Both the position numbers and the translations under genes were made by a program. From Lentisphaeria bacterium (GTDB lineage Bacteria; Verrucomicrobiota; Lentisphaeria; Victivallales; JAADHT01): DNA of 38,814 nucleotides. The stretch lies in contig WFSE01000026.1 of NCBI GenBank assembly GCA_015486135.1, forward strand, positions 1 through 38,814, in the 5' to 3' direction. This document shows positions 1 through 7,517 of the stretch, piece by piece (the stretch's first letter is position 1; each line of letters opens with the position of its first letter). Under the pieces are notes generated by a model. It did no database searches and was not told where the DNA came from. It was given only the letters and a program-made list of their open reading frames with translations.

Positions 1-120
1 CCCAAGAGCAAAGAGGAGCTGAAGCGCAATTTGATTAGTCACATGAGGAAATTGCAAAAGCTCCCAAAGCGTGTCGCCAGCTATTTCAATCATAAAAAAA
101 TCCAATATGCGAAAGCCTAG
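1..120 (+). CDS. IS630-family transposase, C-terminal fragment
   Basis: Frame 1 is open from the window edge to a TAG at 118-120 and encodes 39 residues. The string includes LISHMRKLQKLPKRVASYF, then a short basic tail ending in QYAKA. This is how IS630-type transposases usually end: after the DDE catalytic core, a helix with a 'LrrLqklPexVrsfF' pattern and a final aromatic-Ala segment. The catalytic part and the left terminal repeat lie outside the window, so I cannot say whether the element is intact. The right end of the element should lie shortly after the stop, near 121-145. The ORF is too short for the supplied track. The convergent hypothetical gene on the minus strand ends inside it. 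Confidence 0.72.
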   Translation, partial: PKSKEELKRNLISHMRKLQKLPKRVASYFNHKKIQYAKA

Positions 121-460
121 GTGTCAAATAATTAGCTGTCGGGTTAATAATCAGTGTGAATGGATGAGGTTGTCGCATGTGAATATCGGTGCATTTCTCA
201 ATGTCAATTTCGAAATGTAATGGTTTGATTTCTCTATGACTTTGGGTCTCGTTAATCTTATTTAGTGTGTACCCGACAAGCTCTATGCAAGCGACCAATT
301 CTTTATCTTGATTGAAAACGAAAGCATCTGGGATACCAGTATCATCATTGCCAAGCATTATATTAAATCCTTCGCCAAATTTCTTCCCAACGTAATCTTG
401 GGCAATCAATAATTCCCTGAGTCGACCATTATTCATTTTATTTATTATTGGATATTTCAT
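86..460 (-). CDS. Hypothetical protein, 3' end probably altered by the IS630 insertion
   Basis: I do not recognise this protein of about 124 residues. The track ORF starts at 586, but its first 42 residues are encoded by a repeat that also precedes the unrelated gene at 1376-1918. The ATG at 458-460 (MKYPIINKMNNGRL) is therefore the likely start. The product is soluble-looking, with a DAFVFNQDKELVACIELVGY segment that could be a beta-strand core, and no signal peptide or membrane segment. The last residues (about LTPRLSHIGFFYD) are read antisense through the end of the transposase gene, so the native C-terminus may have been replaced. The gene is AT-rich compared with asnB, in keeping with an acquired island. 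A good promoter lies about 80 bases upstream in the shared leader repeat. No function is proposed. Confidence 0.5.
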   Translation of the reverse strand: MKYPIINKMNNGRLRELLIAQDYVGKKFGEGFNIMLGNDDTGIPDAFVFNQDKELVACIELVGYTLNKINETQSHREIKPLHFEIDIEKCTDIHMRQPHPFTLIINPTANYLTPRLSHIGFFYD

Positions 461-468
461 AATCACAA

Positions 469-572
469 CAATTATTGGACAACATACTGCGCTTTGCCGG
501 GGATTAACATTTACTCCCCGCCCCGTCTCGAATGGAAATGTAACGTGTTGCGGGGGAAAGGTCAAGCGGGGC
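469..572 (-). repeat. Promoter-bearing leader repeat, copy 1
   Basis: About 104 bases here match 1927-2030 closely, and both copies sit directly upstream of the start codon of a minus-strand gene. Read on the minus strand, the shared block runs from GCCCCGCTTGACC through a GC-rich stretch and a small hairpin (GGGGAGTAA / TTAATCCCC, plus-strand 499-519) to GCAGTATGTTG near the start codon. The two downstream genes are not homologous. The conserved unit is therefore the leader and not a gene duplication. Confidence 0.8.
537..565 (-). promoter_or_regulatory. Sigma70-type promoter in leader repeat copy 1
   Basis: On the minus strand, TTGACC (560-565) is followed after exactly 17 bases by TACATT (537-542). 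This is close to the TTGACA-17-TATAAT consensus and is oriented toward the hypothetical gene starting at 460. The same hexamers and spacing are kept in copy 2, although neighbouring bases have changed. Confidence 0.6.
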
Positions 573-603
573 ACATATCTCGCCAAACTCCATCACCATT
601 TTT

Positions 604-694
604 AGGGCTGTAAGCCCGTAATTCCAAAGCCCGGGGTGGAGCCCCGGGGACTACGATTTCCCACAACGGACAAAGGGCTGCAAGCCCGACATAA
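604..694. repeat. Cluster of three short palindromes in the spacer 587-716
   Basis: The spacer contains GGGCTGTAAGCCC (605-617), a GC-rich inverted repeat CCCGGGGTGGAGCCCCGGGG (about 630-649) and GGGCTGCAAGCCC (675-687). Strings of this 'GGGCTGnAAGCCC' type are familiar as dispersed intergenic repeats in many environmental genomes. They lie between the 5' side of the hypothetical gene and the 3' end of the toxin gene, so they could also act as a transcription barrier. No coding potential is seen. Confidence 0.55.
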
Positions 695-716
695 AACACG
701 CATTCCGAGGAAATCA

Positions 717-1010
717 CTAGTGCAATCTATTTCGCCATGAATTTGGCTCTGAGTGAAGATGCATAATCGCTATGATCAAAATTAAATCAGGGTGTGTTTT
801 GTATATAATGCCATATGGAAATCTATTAGTCTGGCAACGTCTTGTATGTTCGGATAAGGGGTGCCACGCATCAGGAAATTTTTTAATGTGGGATAAGGCA
901 ATCGCCACTTCATCAGCAAACTCAAATCCGAGTCCTACTTGTTTCCCGTTGTAATTATTGATGGCTTCCCATAAATCTAATTCCGCTTGTATTAAAAAAT
1001 CGACTTTCAT
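717..1010 (-). CDS. ParE/RelE-superfamily toxin
   Basis: This 97-residue protein has the usual length and layout of ParE/RelE toxins: an N-terminal helical part with A-E-x-D-L-x-E-A-x-x-Y, a central IKKFPDAW, then RRCQTNRFPYGIIYK and a C-terminal beta-strand ending IMHLHSEPNSWRNR. FPYxIxY and the His...P-x-x-W tail are typical of the ParE subgroup, whose characterised members poison gyrase; RelE members cleave mRNA. The sequence does not decide the target. The start ATG overlaps the antitoxin stop as ATGA, so the two genes are translationally coupled with antitoxin first. This is the normal arrangement for the pairing with an addiction-module component antitoxin. Confidence 0.85.
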   Translation of the reverse strand: MKVDFLIQAELDLWEAINNYNGKQVGLGFEFADEVAIALSHIKKFPDAWHPLSEHTRRCQTNRFPYGIIYKTHPDLILIIAIMHLHSEPNSWRNRLH

Positions 1011-1240
1011 TGTCTCGATTGCTTGACTTTGTCGAAAACTTCCGAGGCAGAAATTGCCTCTATTTCTCCAGATTCATACGCGGACAATCGGTCTTCCGCC
1101 TCTTCAGCCCATAATGTGTCGATTCTACTTCGCTCATCAGGAGCTTCAAGGCTAAAAAAAAGATTTTCAATAAGCTCTATACGTTCGTACGGGGATAATT
1201 CCATAGCCTCATTGCATACTCGCATTACTTGTGGAGACAT
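1007..1240 (-). CDS. Addiction-module antitoxin (putative addiction module component family)
   Basis: This 77-residue acidic protein has the hallmark pattern of the putative addiction module component family: LSPYERIELIENLFFSL, then a DTLWAEEAEDRLSAYESGE segment and a short tail with EAISASEVF. Members bind and neutralise a ParE/RelE toxin encoded just downstream, and that is the arrangement here, with a 4-base ATGA overlap. The start at 1238-1240 is supported by a strong Shine-Dalgarno GGAGGAG a few bases upstream on the minus strand. No recognisable DNA-binding domain is visible, so autoregulation cannot be inferred from the sequence. The pair sits in an AT-rich island with an IS fragment. 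Confidence 0.85.
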   Translation of the reverse strand: MSPQVMRVCNEAMELSPYERIELIENLFFSLEAPDERSRIDTLWAEEAEDRLSAYESGEIEAISASEVFDKVKQSRQ

Positions 1241-1375
1241 TTCTACTCCTCCTGCTACTGATTCTTTAGCCTAAAAAACAATATAACCCATCTTCAATTT
1301 TTTCCAATTGGCAGCTCCGAGTTCTCCTACGCTTAAAAGGCTCAGCCGTCAGGGGGAAACGCTCTCGTTACACTT

Positions 1376-1918
1376 TTATTCTAATATTAATCCCTTATCC
1401 TCGTCAACCTTAGGGGGAGCTTCTATATTCCAAGACGCGCTAGAAAGCTTTTTGTAAAATTTGTTGTATACAAGTAATAAATCTAAAAATATCCTTTTTT
1501 CTTCGTTTTTCAAAGATACTGACAATCGATTATGCTCCACAGAGCAATTGATTGTTTCTCCTAAAACAACCATATTATTCTTATTATCATAAAGTATGCA
1601 TAACCTTCTAGTGGCATCTCCAAAAAAACCTTTGGACTTAGGAGGTATAATGTCATAGACATGAGTAGTATACAGATTTTCTAGACCGTAGCCCCCCATG
1701 AATCTTTTTCCTTTAAATATCCTATCAGGTTTTCCAAAAACTTTTAAAACTTCTGATTGTTTTGTGCCTTTAGGCGGAATTACAGCCTTTCCTAATATTT
1801 TATTCAGTAATTCAAAATCTTGAATATGATCAATGAATTTATCAATATCCCTCGCTTTAGTTTGCGCAAACAATCCTGCAGCAAAGAACAGAACATATAT
1901 TATCAGGTATTTTTTCAT
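1376..1918 (-). CDS. Hypothetical exported protein
   Basis: I do not recognise this product of about 180 residues. The track ORF begins at 2023, but the first 35 residues come from the leader repeat. The ATG at 1916-1918 gives MKKYLIIYVLFFAAGLFAQ, a clear Sec signal peptide with likely cleavage after the Ala-Gln region. It has no lipobox. The mature part contains a short segment with IPPKGTKQSEVLKVFGKPDRIF, which resembles the 'G-x-s-x-x-e-V-x-x-l-f-G-x-P-d' turn of SmpA/OmlA (BamE-like) folds. The resemblance is weak and rests on one motif. A second half, YDIIPPKSKGFFGDATRRLCILYDNKNNMVV, would fit the following beta strands of such a fold. The gene is AT-rich and is preceded by the conserved promoter in the leader repeat. 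Localisation is confident; function is not. Confidence 0.6.
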   Translation of the reverse strand: MKKYLIIYVLFFAAGLFAQTKARDIDKFIDHIQDFELLNKILGKAVIPPKGTKQSEVLKVFGKPDRIFKGKRFMGGYGLENLYTTHVYDIIPPKSKGFFGDATRRLCILYDNKNNMVVLGETINCSVEHNRLSVSLKNEEKRIFLDLLLVYNKFYKKLSSASWNIEAPPKVDEDKGLILE

Positions 1919-1926
1919 GGGCTTAA

Positions 1927-2030
1927 CAATCATCGAGCAACATACTGCGCTTTGCCGGGGATTAACATTTACTCCCCGCTCCGCCTTGAATAGGAATGTA
2001 ACGTGTGGCGGGGGAAAGGTCAAGCGGGGC
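1927..2030 (-). repeat. Promoter-bearing leader repeat, copy 2
   Basis: This is the second copy of the leader at 469-572, again ending just before a minus-strand start codon (1918). The hairpin GGGGATTAACATTTACTCCCC is at 1957-1977. The far end of the repeat (GCCCCGCTTGACC on the minus strand) contains the TGA stop of asnB at 2020-2022, so the repeat boundary coincides with the end of the upstream gene. Confidence 0.8.
1995..2023 (-). promoter_or_regulatory. Sigma70-type promoter in leader repeat copy 2
   Basis: TTGACC (2018-2023) and TACATT (1995-2000) on the minus strand are separated by 17 bases, as in copy 1. The -35 element overlaps the asnB stop codon. The promoter would drive the exported hypothetical protein independently of asnB. 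Confidence 0.58.
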
Positions 2031-3912
2031 GGCCGGCTAGGGATTCAAGGAAGGCGTCTAGGCAATAGAGTCTGAACATGGATGTCGCGTCGAAGCGTCC
2101 GGCCTGGAGGGTTTCCGCGATTTCCGCGAATGGCGTGTCGATATATTCGGACACGGGATGTTTTTTCCGTTCGGCCCAAGTGGCTAGGGCTTCGTGGAAC
2201 GGGCCTTTCCGCGACCACCGCGCCTGCGGGGTCTCGAATCCCCGTTTGTCGCGCCGCCAAACTATCCGTTTGGGCAACGTGTCGTCGACCGCCTTCCGGA
2301 AAAGGTATTTTGTCCAGCCACGACGCGTGTTGGCGTCGCACGGGAAGGAAAGGATTTTCTCGACGAGATTGATGTCCAGGAAAGGGACTCTCGACTCGAT
2401 GGAGAACGCCATGGAGTTCCGGTCCTCCCATTTCAGCAGGCGCGGAAGTCGCAACTCCATGAGTTCGAATATCCGGTATTCCTCGGGCGCCATGGAGCGG
2501 TGTTTCGCATAGACAGAGGAGCTTTCCGCGAAATCCGCGGATTTGCGCCGGTTGATGGAGTAGGGGTATTGGAGATTGGAGCGTTTGCGGTATTCGCGCA
2601 TGGTGGCGACGGCCTCTTTGAAGAGTTCCGGGTTTCCTCCCGGCGCCAACGCTCCCAGGCAATCCCCCAGAATCGTCAGGTATTTACCCCGCTTCCGCAA
2701 TCCGTCGAGCCAAAGGAAGTAGGTGGGCCAGTAGCCGGAGAATAGCTCGTCGCCGCCCTGTCCGTCGAGCAGCACCGGAACATCCGCCGCCCTAGCCGCC
2801 TTCATCACCCTGTATTGGGCGTACATACTGGCGCTGCCGACCGGCTCGTCGTGTTTCTCCAGGAAATCCGCGAAGTCCGCGGTCAGATCCTCGGGCTGCG
2901 GGAAGACTTTCACATGGTCCGCGTTTGTCGCGGAGACGACCATTTCCATGAAAAGCCTTTCGTCGGCGTACGGGTCGTCGAAGCAGGCGCTGAAAGCGGA
3001 GAATGTTTTATTCGGCTCCAGCGAGGACATCGCCGCGAAAATCGCGGAGGAGTCGAGCCCTCCCGAGAGGCAGCTTCCCACTGGGACATCGGAGCGGAGT
3101 CTGAGCCGCACGGAATCGCGGAAAATCTCCGCCACTTCCCTGGCGGCGTCCCGCGGATCGACGTTCCGGAGCGTCTCCACGTCTTCCGGCCTCCAATAGC
3201 GTTCCGGCTTTATCGCGAGATCGGGGTTTGAGAGATCGATCACGGCGGTGGAGGCCGACGGGAACAGTTTAACGCCTTTCAGGAAGGTGTCCGGGGAAAT
3301 TTCATATCCGTTGACCAAATACGCCACGCACGCCTCGTCGTTGGGCTCCGGGGAGAACCAAGGCAACTCCCGGAACTGCTTCATCTCCGAGGCGATGGCT
3401 AGAACGCCCCCGGAGTGTAGATGGTAGAGAGGTTTGATGCCGAAGCGGTCACGGGAAAGGACGACGACATTCCGATTGAGGTCCAGTATCGCCAACGCCC
3501 ACATCCCGTTGAAGCGCCGGAAACAGTCCACGCCCCATTTCGCGTAAGCGGCGAGAACAACCTCGGTATCGCAACGCGACTTGAAGGAATAGCCATCCCG
3601 CTCAAGCTCCGCCCTAAGCTCGACATGGTTGTAAACCTCGCCGTTGTAAACAATCCGCACCGCGCCGTCCGGCGACGACATGGGTTGCGCCCCGGCATTG
3701 GTTAGGTCGAGGATGGAAAGGCGTCTATGCCCCAGCCCCACTTCCGCGGGACCGCCGCTCTCGGAAAGCGCCAAACGCCCGCCAGCCTTGGCGAAAAGCT
3801 CGGTTCCGCGTCCGTCGGGGCCCCGGTGCGCCACGGCGTCGGTGAACGCGTCGAGGATTTTCGGATCGACCATTTTATCGCCAGCGCTTATCAAACAGGC
3901 TATTCCGCACAT
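2020..3912 (-). CDS. asnB: Asparagine synthetase, glutamine-hydrolysing
   Basis: The enzyme makes asparagine from aspartate, ATP and glutamine in the cytoplasm. The protein has 630 residues, within the normal range. It begins MCGIACLI, placing the amidotransferase nucleophile Cys2 directly after the start Met, which fixes the start. The N-terminal class II glutaminase domain has HRGPDGRG, GHRRLSILD and VYNGEVYN. The C-terminal synthetase domain has the PP-loop SGGLDSSAIF, DGQGGDELFSGY, ESRVPFLD and KRGFETPQ. Downstream of the Gph-like gene on the same strand with a 91-base gap, it could be in one operon with it. The last codons and the TGA stop fall in leader repeat copy 2, so the extreme C-terminus may be repeat-derived. 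Some homologues act in polysaccharide or exosortase loci, but no such neighbours are seen. Confidence 0.93.
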   Translation of the reverse strand: MCGIACLISAGDKMVDPKILDAFTDAVAHRGPDGRGTELFAKAGGRLALSESGGPAEVGLGHRRLSILDLTNAGAQPMSSPDGAVRIVYNGEVYNHVELRAELERDGYSFKSRCDTEVVLAAYAKWGVDCFRRFNGMWALAILDLNRNVVVLSRDRFGIKPLYHLHSGGVLAIASEMKQFRELPWFSPEPNDEACVAYLVNGYEISPDTFLKGVKLFPSASTAVIDLSNPDLAIKPERYWRPEDVETLRNVDPRDAAREVAEIFRDSVRLRLRSDVPVGSCLSGGLDSSAIFAAMSSLEPNKTFSAFSACFDDPYADERLFMEMVVSATNADHVKVFPQPEDLTADFADFLEKHDEPVGSASMYAQYRVMKAARAADVPVLLDGQGGDELFSGYWPTYFLWLDGLRKRGKYLTILGDCLGALAPGGNPELFKEAVATMREYRKRSNLQYPYSINRRKSADFAESSSVYAKHRSMAPEEYRIFELMELRLPRLLKWEDRNSMAFSIESRVPFLDINLVEKILSFPCDANTRRGWTKYLFRKAVDDTLPKRIVWRRDKRGFETPQARWSRKGPFHEALATWAERKKHPVSEYIDTPFAEIAETLQAGRFDATSMFRLYCLDAFLESLAGRPA

Positions 3913-4003
3913 GACTTCGGGGTGTCCTTTCGCTATTTCTCATTACTGTTTGCCCCGATTATCGGAGGGGCACACTTGGAGAATAAGCGGAGAGGGAGCT
4001 TTT

Positions 4004-4672
4004 TCAAGGCGCGCGGAGGTTCTTGGAAAGAGCGGACTCCGCGAATTCCGCGAAGGAGTCGACCGTTAAATCGGACCGCAGCCCCTTGTCGTGGCCGAAC
4101 CCGTATTTGGCGAAACACGTTCTCATTCCCGCCGCCTGCCCCGAGGCTATGTCGGTGTGGTTGTCGCCGACCACCCATCCGAGCGACGGGTCCACGGAGC
4201 GCTCCTCAGCCACCGCCAGCAACATGTCCGGAGCAGGTTTCAATGGCAATCCATCGCACCCGCCGCCCTTGATCGAGGAGAAAAACTCCGCCACACCGAG
4301 GGCGTCGAGGATGGTGTGGCAATATTCGTGCGCCTTGTTGGAGACGACCGCCAATTCGGCTCCGGCGGCCGCTAGAATCTCTAGTCCCTCCACGACGGTT
4401 GGATACAAAACCGTCGAGTCCAACATCACATCCCGGTAATGGCGTTTCATAGCCGCCAGCGCGGCGTCGATATCGCACTCCGTCCCGCGGAAAGCGCGTT
4501 CGATAAGCTTCCTGACGCCATCGCCCACGAAAGAGGTAACCACATCGACATCCAGCGGATCGAGTCCGCAGTCCGCGCGGGCCCGGTTCACGGCAGCGGC
4601 CAGGTCGGCCCTCGTGTCGGCCAACGTGCCGTCCAGATCGCATATCACAAGTATACTATTACTCATACTCAT
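4004..4672 (-). CDS. gph: HAD-family phosphatase, phosphoglycolate phosphatase-like
   Basis: This is a haloacid dehalogenase-type hydrolase of about 222 residues, probably removing phosphate from 2-phosphoglycolate formed during DNA repair. Motif I is ICDLDGTLADTR with the nucleophile Asp. Motif II is VVSNKAH, motif III the Lys in LPLKPAPDML and motif IV GWVVGDNHTDI. A helical cap lies between motifs I and II. The track starts at 4723, but the extra 17 residues are unlike the family. The ATG at 4670-4672 follows a GGGGG tract at good spacing, and the ATG at 4666 is an alternative. HAD subfamilies are hard to separate by motif, so pyrophosphatase or nucleotidase activity is possible. The gene lies upstream of asnB in the same direction. 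Confidence 0.8.
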   Translation of the reverse strand: MSMSNSILVICDLDGTLADTRADLAAAVNRARADCGLDPLDVDVVTSFVGDGVRKLIERAFRGTECDIDAALAAMKRHYRDVMLDSTVLYPTVVEGLEILAAAGAELAVVSNKAHEYCHTILDALGVAEFFSSIKGGGCDGLPLKPAPDMLLAVAEERSVDPSLGWVVGDNHTDIASGQAAGMRTCFAKYGFGHDKGLRSDLTVDSFAEFAESALSKNLRAP

Positions 4673-4751
4673 AGCCCCCGACATTAATCCGGAAACCGCC
4701 ACGGCGCAAGCAAGGGCGACCATGCCCTAGCTTAGGGACAGGTTAATAATG

Positions 4752-5048
4752 GTTTTCAGCCCTGGGATGCATTGGAATCATGGGAGATATGGGAAGGAAT
4801 GGGAGTTATGGAAAAATCCGGGAACGCCACAACATGCCAGTTCCGCATGCGGAAGCGGCATCTTCGTGGGCTCTGTGAGCTTCGTGATGAGAGAAATTTT
4901 GAAATACCTTCCACCGTCTGGCGCATTGGCTTTGCGCTACTCCAGTTTCTGTGTGTGCAAATGCATCTTTTAAAGACTTTTTTAACCACAGAGAGCACGA
5001 AGCTCACGAAGTTTTTCCATCTCCGCGGACGGAGATGAAAAAGGCTTG
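4752..5048 (+). repeat. Long dispersed repeat with CACGAAG-hairpin end, copy 1
   Basis: From TTTTCAGCCCTGGG to the hairpin CATCTCCGCGGACGGAGATG (5018-5037), this region matches 35779-36018 in order: a GGGAnTTATGG-type stretch, GTTCCGCnnGCGGAAGCGG, TCTTCGTGGGCT, TGTGTGTnnA and TTTTTAACCACAGAG. The final hairpin also occurs at 29126-29143 and 38789-38810. The stem is flanked by T and A runs, so it could stop transcription in both directions. Confidence 0.65.
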
Positions 5049-5300
5049 CACGGAAGAAAATCAACGCCATCTCTAGCCTTCCCCATTCGTGTTAATCCGT
5101 GTCCATCCGTGATTCTTCTTCCTAGCTACAAACCCTACATTCCCTACATGGTAAGAACCTCCCCTCTTCTTTCTCCAATCAAAGCCGTCGGGTGAATTTG
5201 GCAGGCCGGATGCGGCATGACCAATTCACACGACCTTCGTGTTCTGACTTTCTCCGAGCCTCCGTGCCTCCAGCGAAGCGGGTGGGGAATTCTTTCCCTC

Positions 5301-5527
5301 TTTCTCCGCGTCTTCGCGAGGCAACATCTTCTTCTTTTCCTCGCAGAGACGCAAAGCACGCAGAGATAGCAAATCCGAAACCCTAAATCCGAAATCCTAA
5401 ACAAATTCAAAAATTCAAATGCTCGAAACCTTTCCGAGCACCGCCTACCTACAATTTCTACATTTCCTACATGGTAGAAACCTCTTTCCCTTTTCTTGCT
5501 CCGCGTTCTCCGCGTCTTTGCGAGGCA
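5301..5527 (+). repeat. 227-bp dispersed repeat, copy F (inverted partner at 21401-21628)
   Basis: Read on the plus strand this segment is almost identical to the reverse complement of 21401-21628 over its whole length. A central block of more than 100 bases around AAATTCAAAAATTCAAATGC shows only isolated changes. Both ends carry the phrase GCGTCTT(T/C)GCGAGGC as direct repeats. No coding potential is evident. Confidence 0.85.
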
Positions 5528-5572
5528 ATCTTCGCATTTTGAATTTGTTTGGATTTTAGGATTTCACCTATA

Positions 5573-5634
5573 GGGGGTCAGTTCCGCACTTTGACTTTCC
5601 TAGCGGAGAAGTCAGAAGTGCTGGTCCCGACCCC
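5573..5634. repeat. REP-like imperfect hairpin
   Basis: GGGGGTCAGTTCCGCACTTTGACTT pairs imperfectly with AAGTCAGAAGTGCTGGTCCCGACCCC around a short loop. GGGGTCAG...CACTTTGAC strings are typical of REP elements mobilised by IS200-like REP-associated transposases, but no such transposase is in the window. Only one copy was noticed here. Confidence 0.45.
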
Positions 5635-5733
5635 GTCCCACCGATTACCGATTACCGACAACTGACTACCACCGTCCGTGGCAAGCGCACCCAATCGTGA
5701 TACATTCACGGCCGGGATGCGAAAGGAGCCTCG

Positions 5734-6753
5734 ATGGAAAATTTTTCCAAAAACCGGGAGATGGAATGCGTCGTCAGCGATGACGGTAACGGCGTCCGGC
5801 TGGACATCTGGCTGGCGGGACGTTTTTCCTACCGATCCCGAACGGCTTGGAGCGGCACCGTGAAGGCTGGCGAAATACTTCTCAACGGTCGGGCGGCGCG
5901 TCCGTCGTCGTCGTTGTCGACCGGAGACATCGTGCGGTTTATTCCGACCGAACTAGAGGAGCCACCTGTCGACACCGCGGTGGAAATCATCTACGAGGAC
6001 GACGATATACTCGTCGTGGACAAGCCGGGGAATCTTCCGTGCCATCCGGGCGGCGCGTATTTCGCGCACACGCTATGGGCGATTCTGCGGGAAAAATACG
6101 GAGAGGTCCACATAGCCACCCGACTGGACCGGGAGACATCGGGGCTTGTCGTGGCGGGGAAAAACCCGAAAGCCGCCGCTGCGTTGGCGAAAGGGGAAGG
6201 CGCGTTTTCCAGGAAGATTTACAACGTAGTCGTTCACGGGAGGTTTCCGGATGGCGAAACTGTGGCTGAGGGTTTTATTCGGGGGCGGAGGCCCGACGAG
6301 ATCAACGATAAAAATCCAATCCGCAAAAAACGTATTTTTGAAACGCACCCTACGACTCCGGAGAGCCAATCCGCCAAGACTATATTCGGGCTTTTGTCCC
6401 GCGGAAAGCTGGAGGACGGCGGGGAGTTATCGTTGCTGGAGGCGGAGCTCGAGACGGGACGGACGCATCAAATCAGGGCGACGGCGCTCCATCTCGGCTA
6501 CCCGGTTCTAGGCGACAAAATCTATGGGTTGAACGAGGGCTTTTTCGCGAGATTCGCGGACGGCGTGTTGACCGACGAGGATAAACGCCTCCTGGTTCTC
6601 GATCGGCAAGCGTTGCATTGCCGCGAGGTGGAGCTCCGCCATCCCGCCACGGGCGAGCGGATGACCTTCGAATCCCGCGTCCCCCGGCAATTATCGGTGT
6701 TTTTTCCGCTGTTGCTCCCCGCGGATTCCGCGGAGTCGCAAATACTCCGTTGA
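5734..6753 (+). CDS. RluA-family 23S rRNA/tRNA pseudouridine synthase
   Basis: The 339-residue enzyme isomerises specific uridines to pseudouridine in structural RNA. An N-terminal S4-like RNA-binding region spans roughly residues 10-70 (VRLDIWLAGRF, VKAGEILLNG). The catalytic domain follows, with ATRLDRETSGLVV holding the active-site Asp and LETGRTHQIRATALHLGYPV closing the core. Length and order fit RluA/RluD. The target position cannot be read from the sequence, so no symbol is given. The ATG at 5734 follows AAAGGAG at proper spacing. A region of about 40 residues between the motifs (GFIRGRRPDEINDKNP) looks like a family-specific insertion. A CCGCGGATTCCGCGG palindrome lies in the last codons. 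Confidence 0.88.
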   Translation: MENFSKNREMECVVSDDGNGVRLDIWLAGRFSYRSRTAWSGTVKAGEILLNGRAARPSSSLSTGDIVRFIPTELEEPPVDTAVEIIYEDDDILVVDKPGNLPCHPGGAYFAHTLWAILREKYGEVHIATRLDRETSGLVVAGKNPKAAAALAKGEGAFSRKIYNVVVHGRFPDGETVAEGFIRGRRPDEINDKNPIRKKRIFETHPTTPESQSAKTIFGLLSRGKLEDGGELSLLEAELETGRTHQIRATALHLGYPVLGDKIYGLNEGFFARFADGVLTDEDKRLLVLDRQALHCREVELRHPATGERMTFESRVPRQLSVFFPLLLPADSAESQILR

Positions 6754-6841
6754 TTTTGAGAAATATCCATACATATTACAGACGAGGCCCAATTTTCGTT
6801 TTTACGTTGTAAGGTAAGGATCCACAGAAAGGAGGCCTGGA

Positions 6842-7345
6842 ATGAAGAGAATTCTCATGTCGTTGGCTGGGGTGGCTTTGGTTGCCCATTTGGTTGGTTG
6901 CGCCACTGGTAACTCGCTCAGCGTGTCCGCTAATGGGGGGCAAGCATTTCAAATGACGTTGCCGGACGGATGGAAGTCTAAGCAGTGGAAGTACAAGACT
7001 ATACTGGTTCCCCCTACGGAGTATCCGCACATTCAGCTATGGTGTTTGGGGGGTGGGGTTCCTTTGAAGAAAGCCGAAGCCGATATCGCCAAGCTGGTCA
7101 AGTCAGAAGTCATCAAGTTCAAGACCATCAAGTCGCGGGATATCAAAATTGCCGGCGCTCCCGGCAAACTGCTAACGGGGAGGGGGCTGGAGGCGGACGA
7201 CCAGGATCCGTCCCGCGCCAAGATTTTCTTGTTCACGGTAAAGGGCAAGCTTTTCATCCTGTGCATTCATGGCGAGGGTGACGAGGCCGCCAAGATGGAA
7301 GCTCCCGTCAGCAAGATTTTGGAGACGATAGAAGTTGCGGACTGA
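6842..7345 (+). CDS. Hypothetical lipoprotein
   Basis: The 167-residue product starts with a type II signal peptide, and the lipobox LVGC places the lipidated Cys at residue 20. The ATG is preceded by a strong GAAAGGAGG. The mature part has FQMTLPDGWKSK near residues 38-50, the opening typical of small proteins that begin with a 'f-x-f-x-x-P-x-g-W' strand, as in PsbP-like or DUF1795-type folds. The rest alternates strands and helices: IKIAGAPGKLLTGRG, then KIFLFTVKGKLFILCIHGEGD, then a final helix. That pattern matches proteins that help exported or outer-membrane components, but this is inferred from fold pattern only. It shares a strand with the exported repeat protein that follows, about 170 bases on. 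Confidence 0.65.
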   Translation: MKRILMSLAGVALVAHLVGCATGNSLSVSANGGQAFQMTLPDGWKSKQWKYKTILVPPTEYPHIQLWCLGGGVPLKKAEADIAKLVKSEVIKFKTIKSRDIKIAGAPGKLLTGRGLEADDQDPSRAKIFLFTVKGKLFILCIHGEGDEAAKMEAPVSKILETIEVAD

Positions 7346-7517
7346 CGGCTTGCAATCGTTGGAGCTCCCCTGGTCAACGCGTAATTGCGCTGCGGGGAGT
7401 TTCAGCTGATGTCCGGGAATCGATTAGAGTTCAACGAGTGGAGGGAGAATATCTTCTCATTCCGCTTTCAACCACCGCCTGGAATCGACGCAGTCATTGG
7501 GCGTTAGGAGTAAAAAA

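Larger units (their letters stand above)
4673..5733. other. Gene-free repeat block between gph and the RluA-type gene
   Basis: I see no credible gene in this 1.06-kb spacer between two divergently oriented genes. It opens with CTTAGGGACAGGTTAATAATGG, a phrase repeated at about 26430. It then holds a long dispersed repeat (4752-5048), a 'cattcgtgttaatccgtg' tract near 5086-5112, two versions of a CCTACATGGTA(A/G)AA unit (near 5143 and 5466), a 227-bp repeat (5301-5527) and a REP-like hairpin (5573-5634). Short ORFs in the track here are repeat readings. Promoters for both flanking genes must lie inside this block but I could not pick them out. Confidence 0.7.

Noticed and set aside
469-2030. 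Integron gene-cassette array
   Set aside because: The repeats lie upstream of genes and carry a promoter, there is no integrase, and I could not identify attC R'/R'' core sites.
2045-2662. 205-residue ORF in another frame of asnB
   Set aside because: It is an alternative frame of asnB with Arg/Pro/Gly-rich composition.
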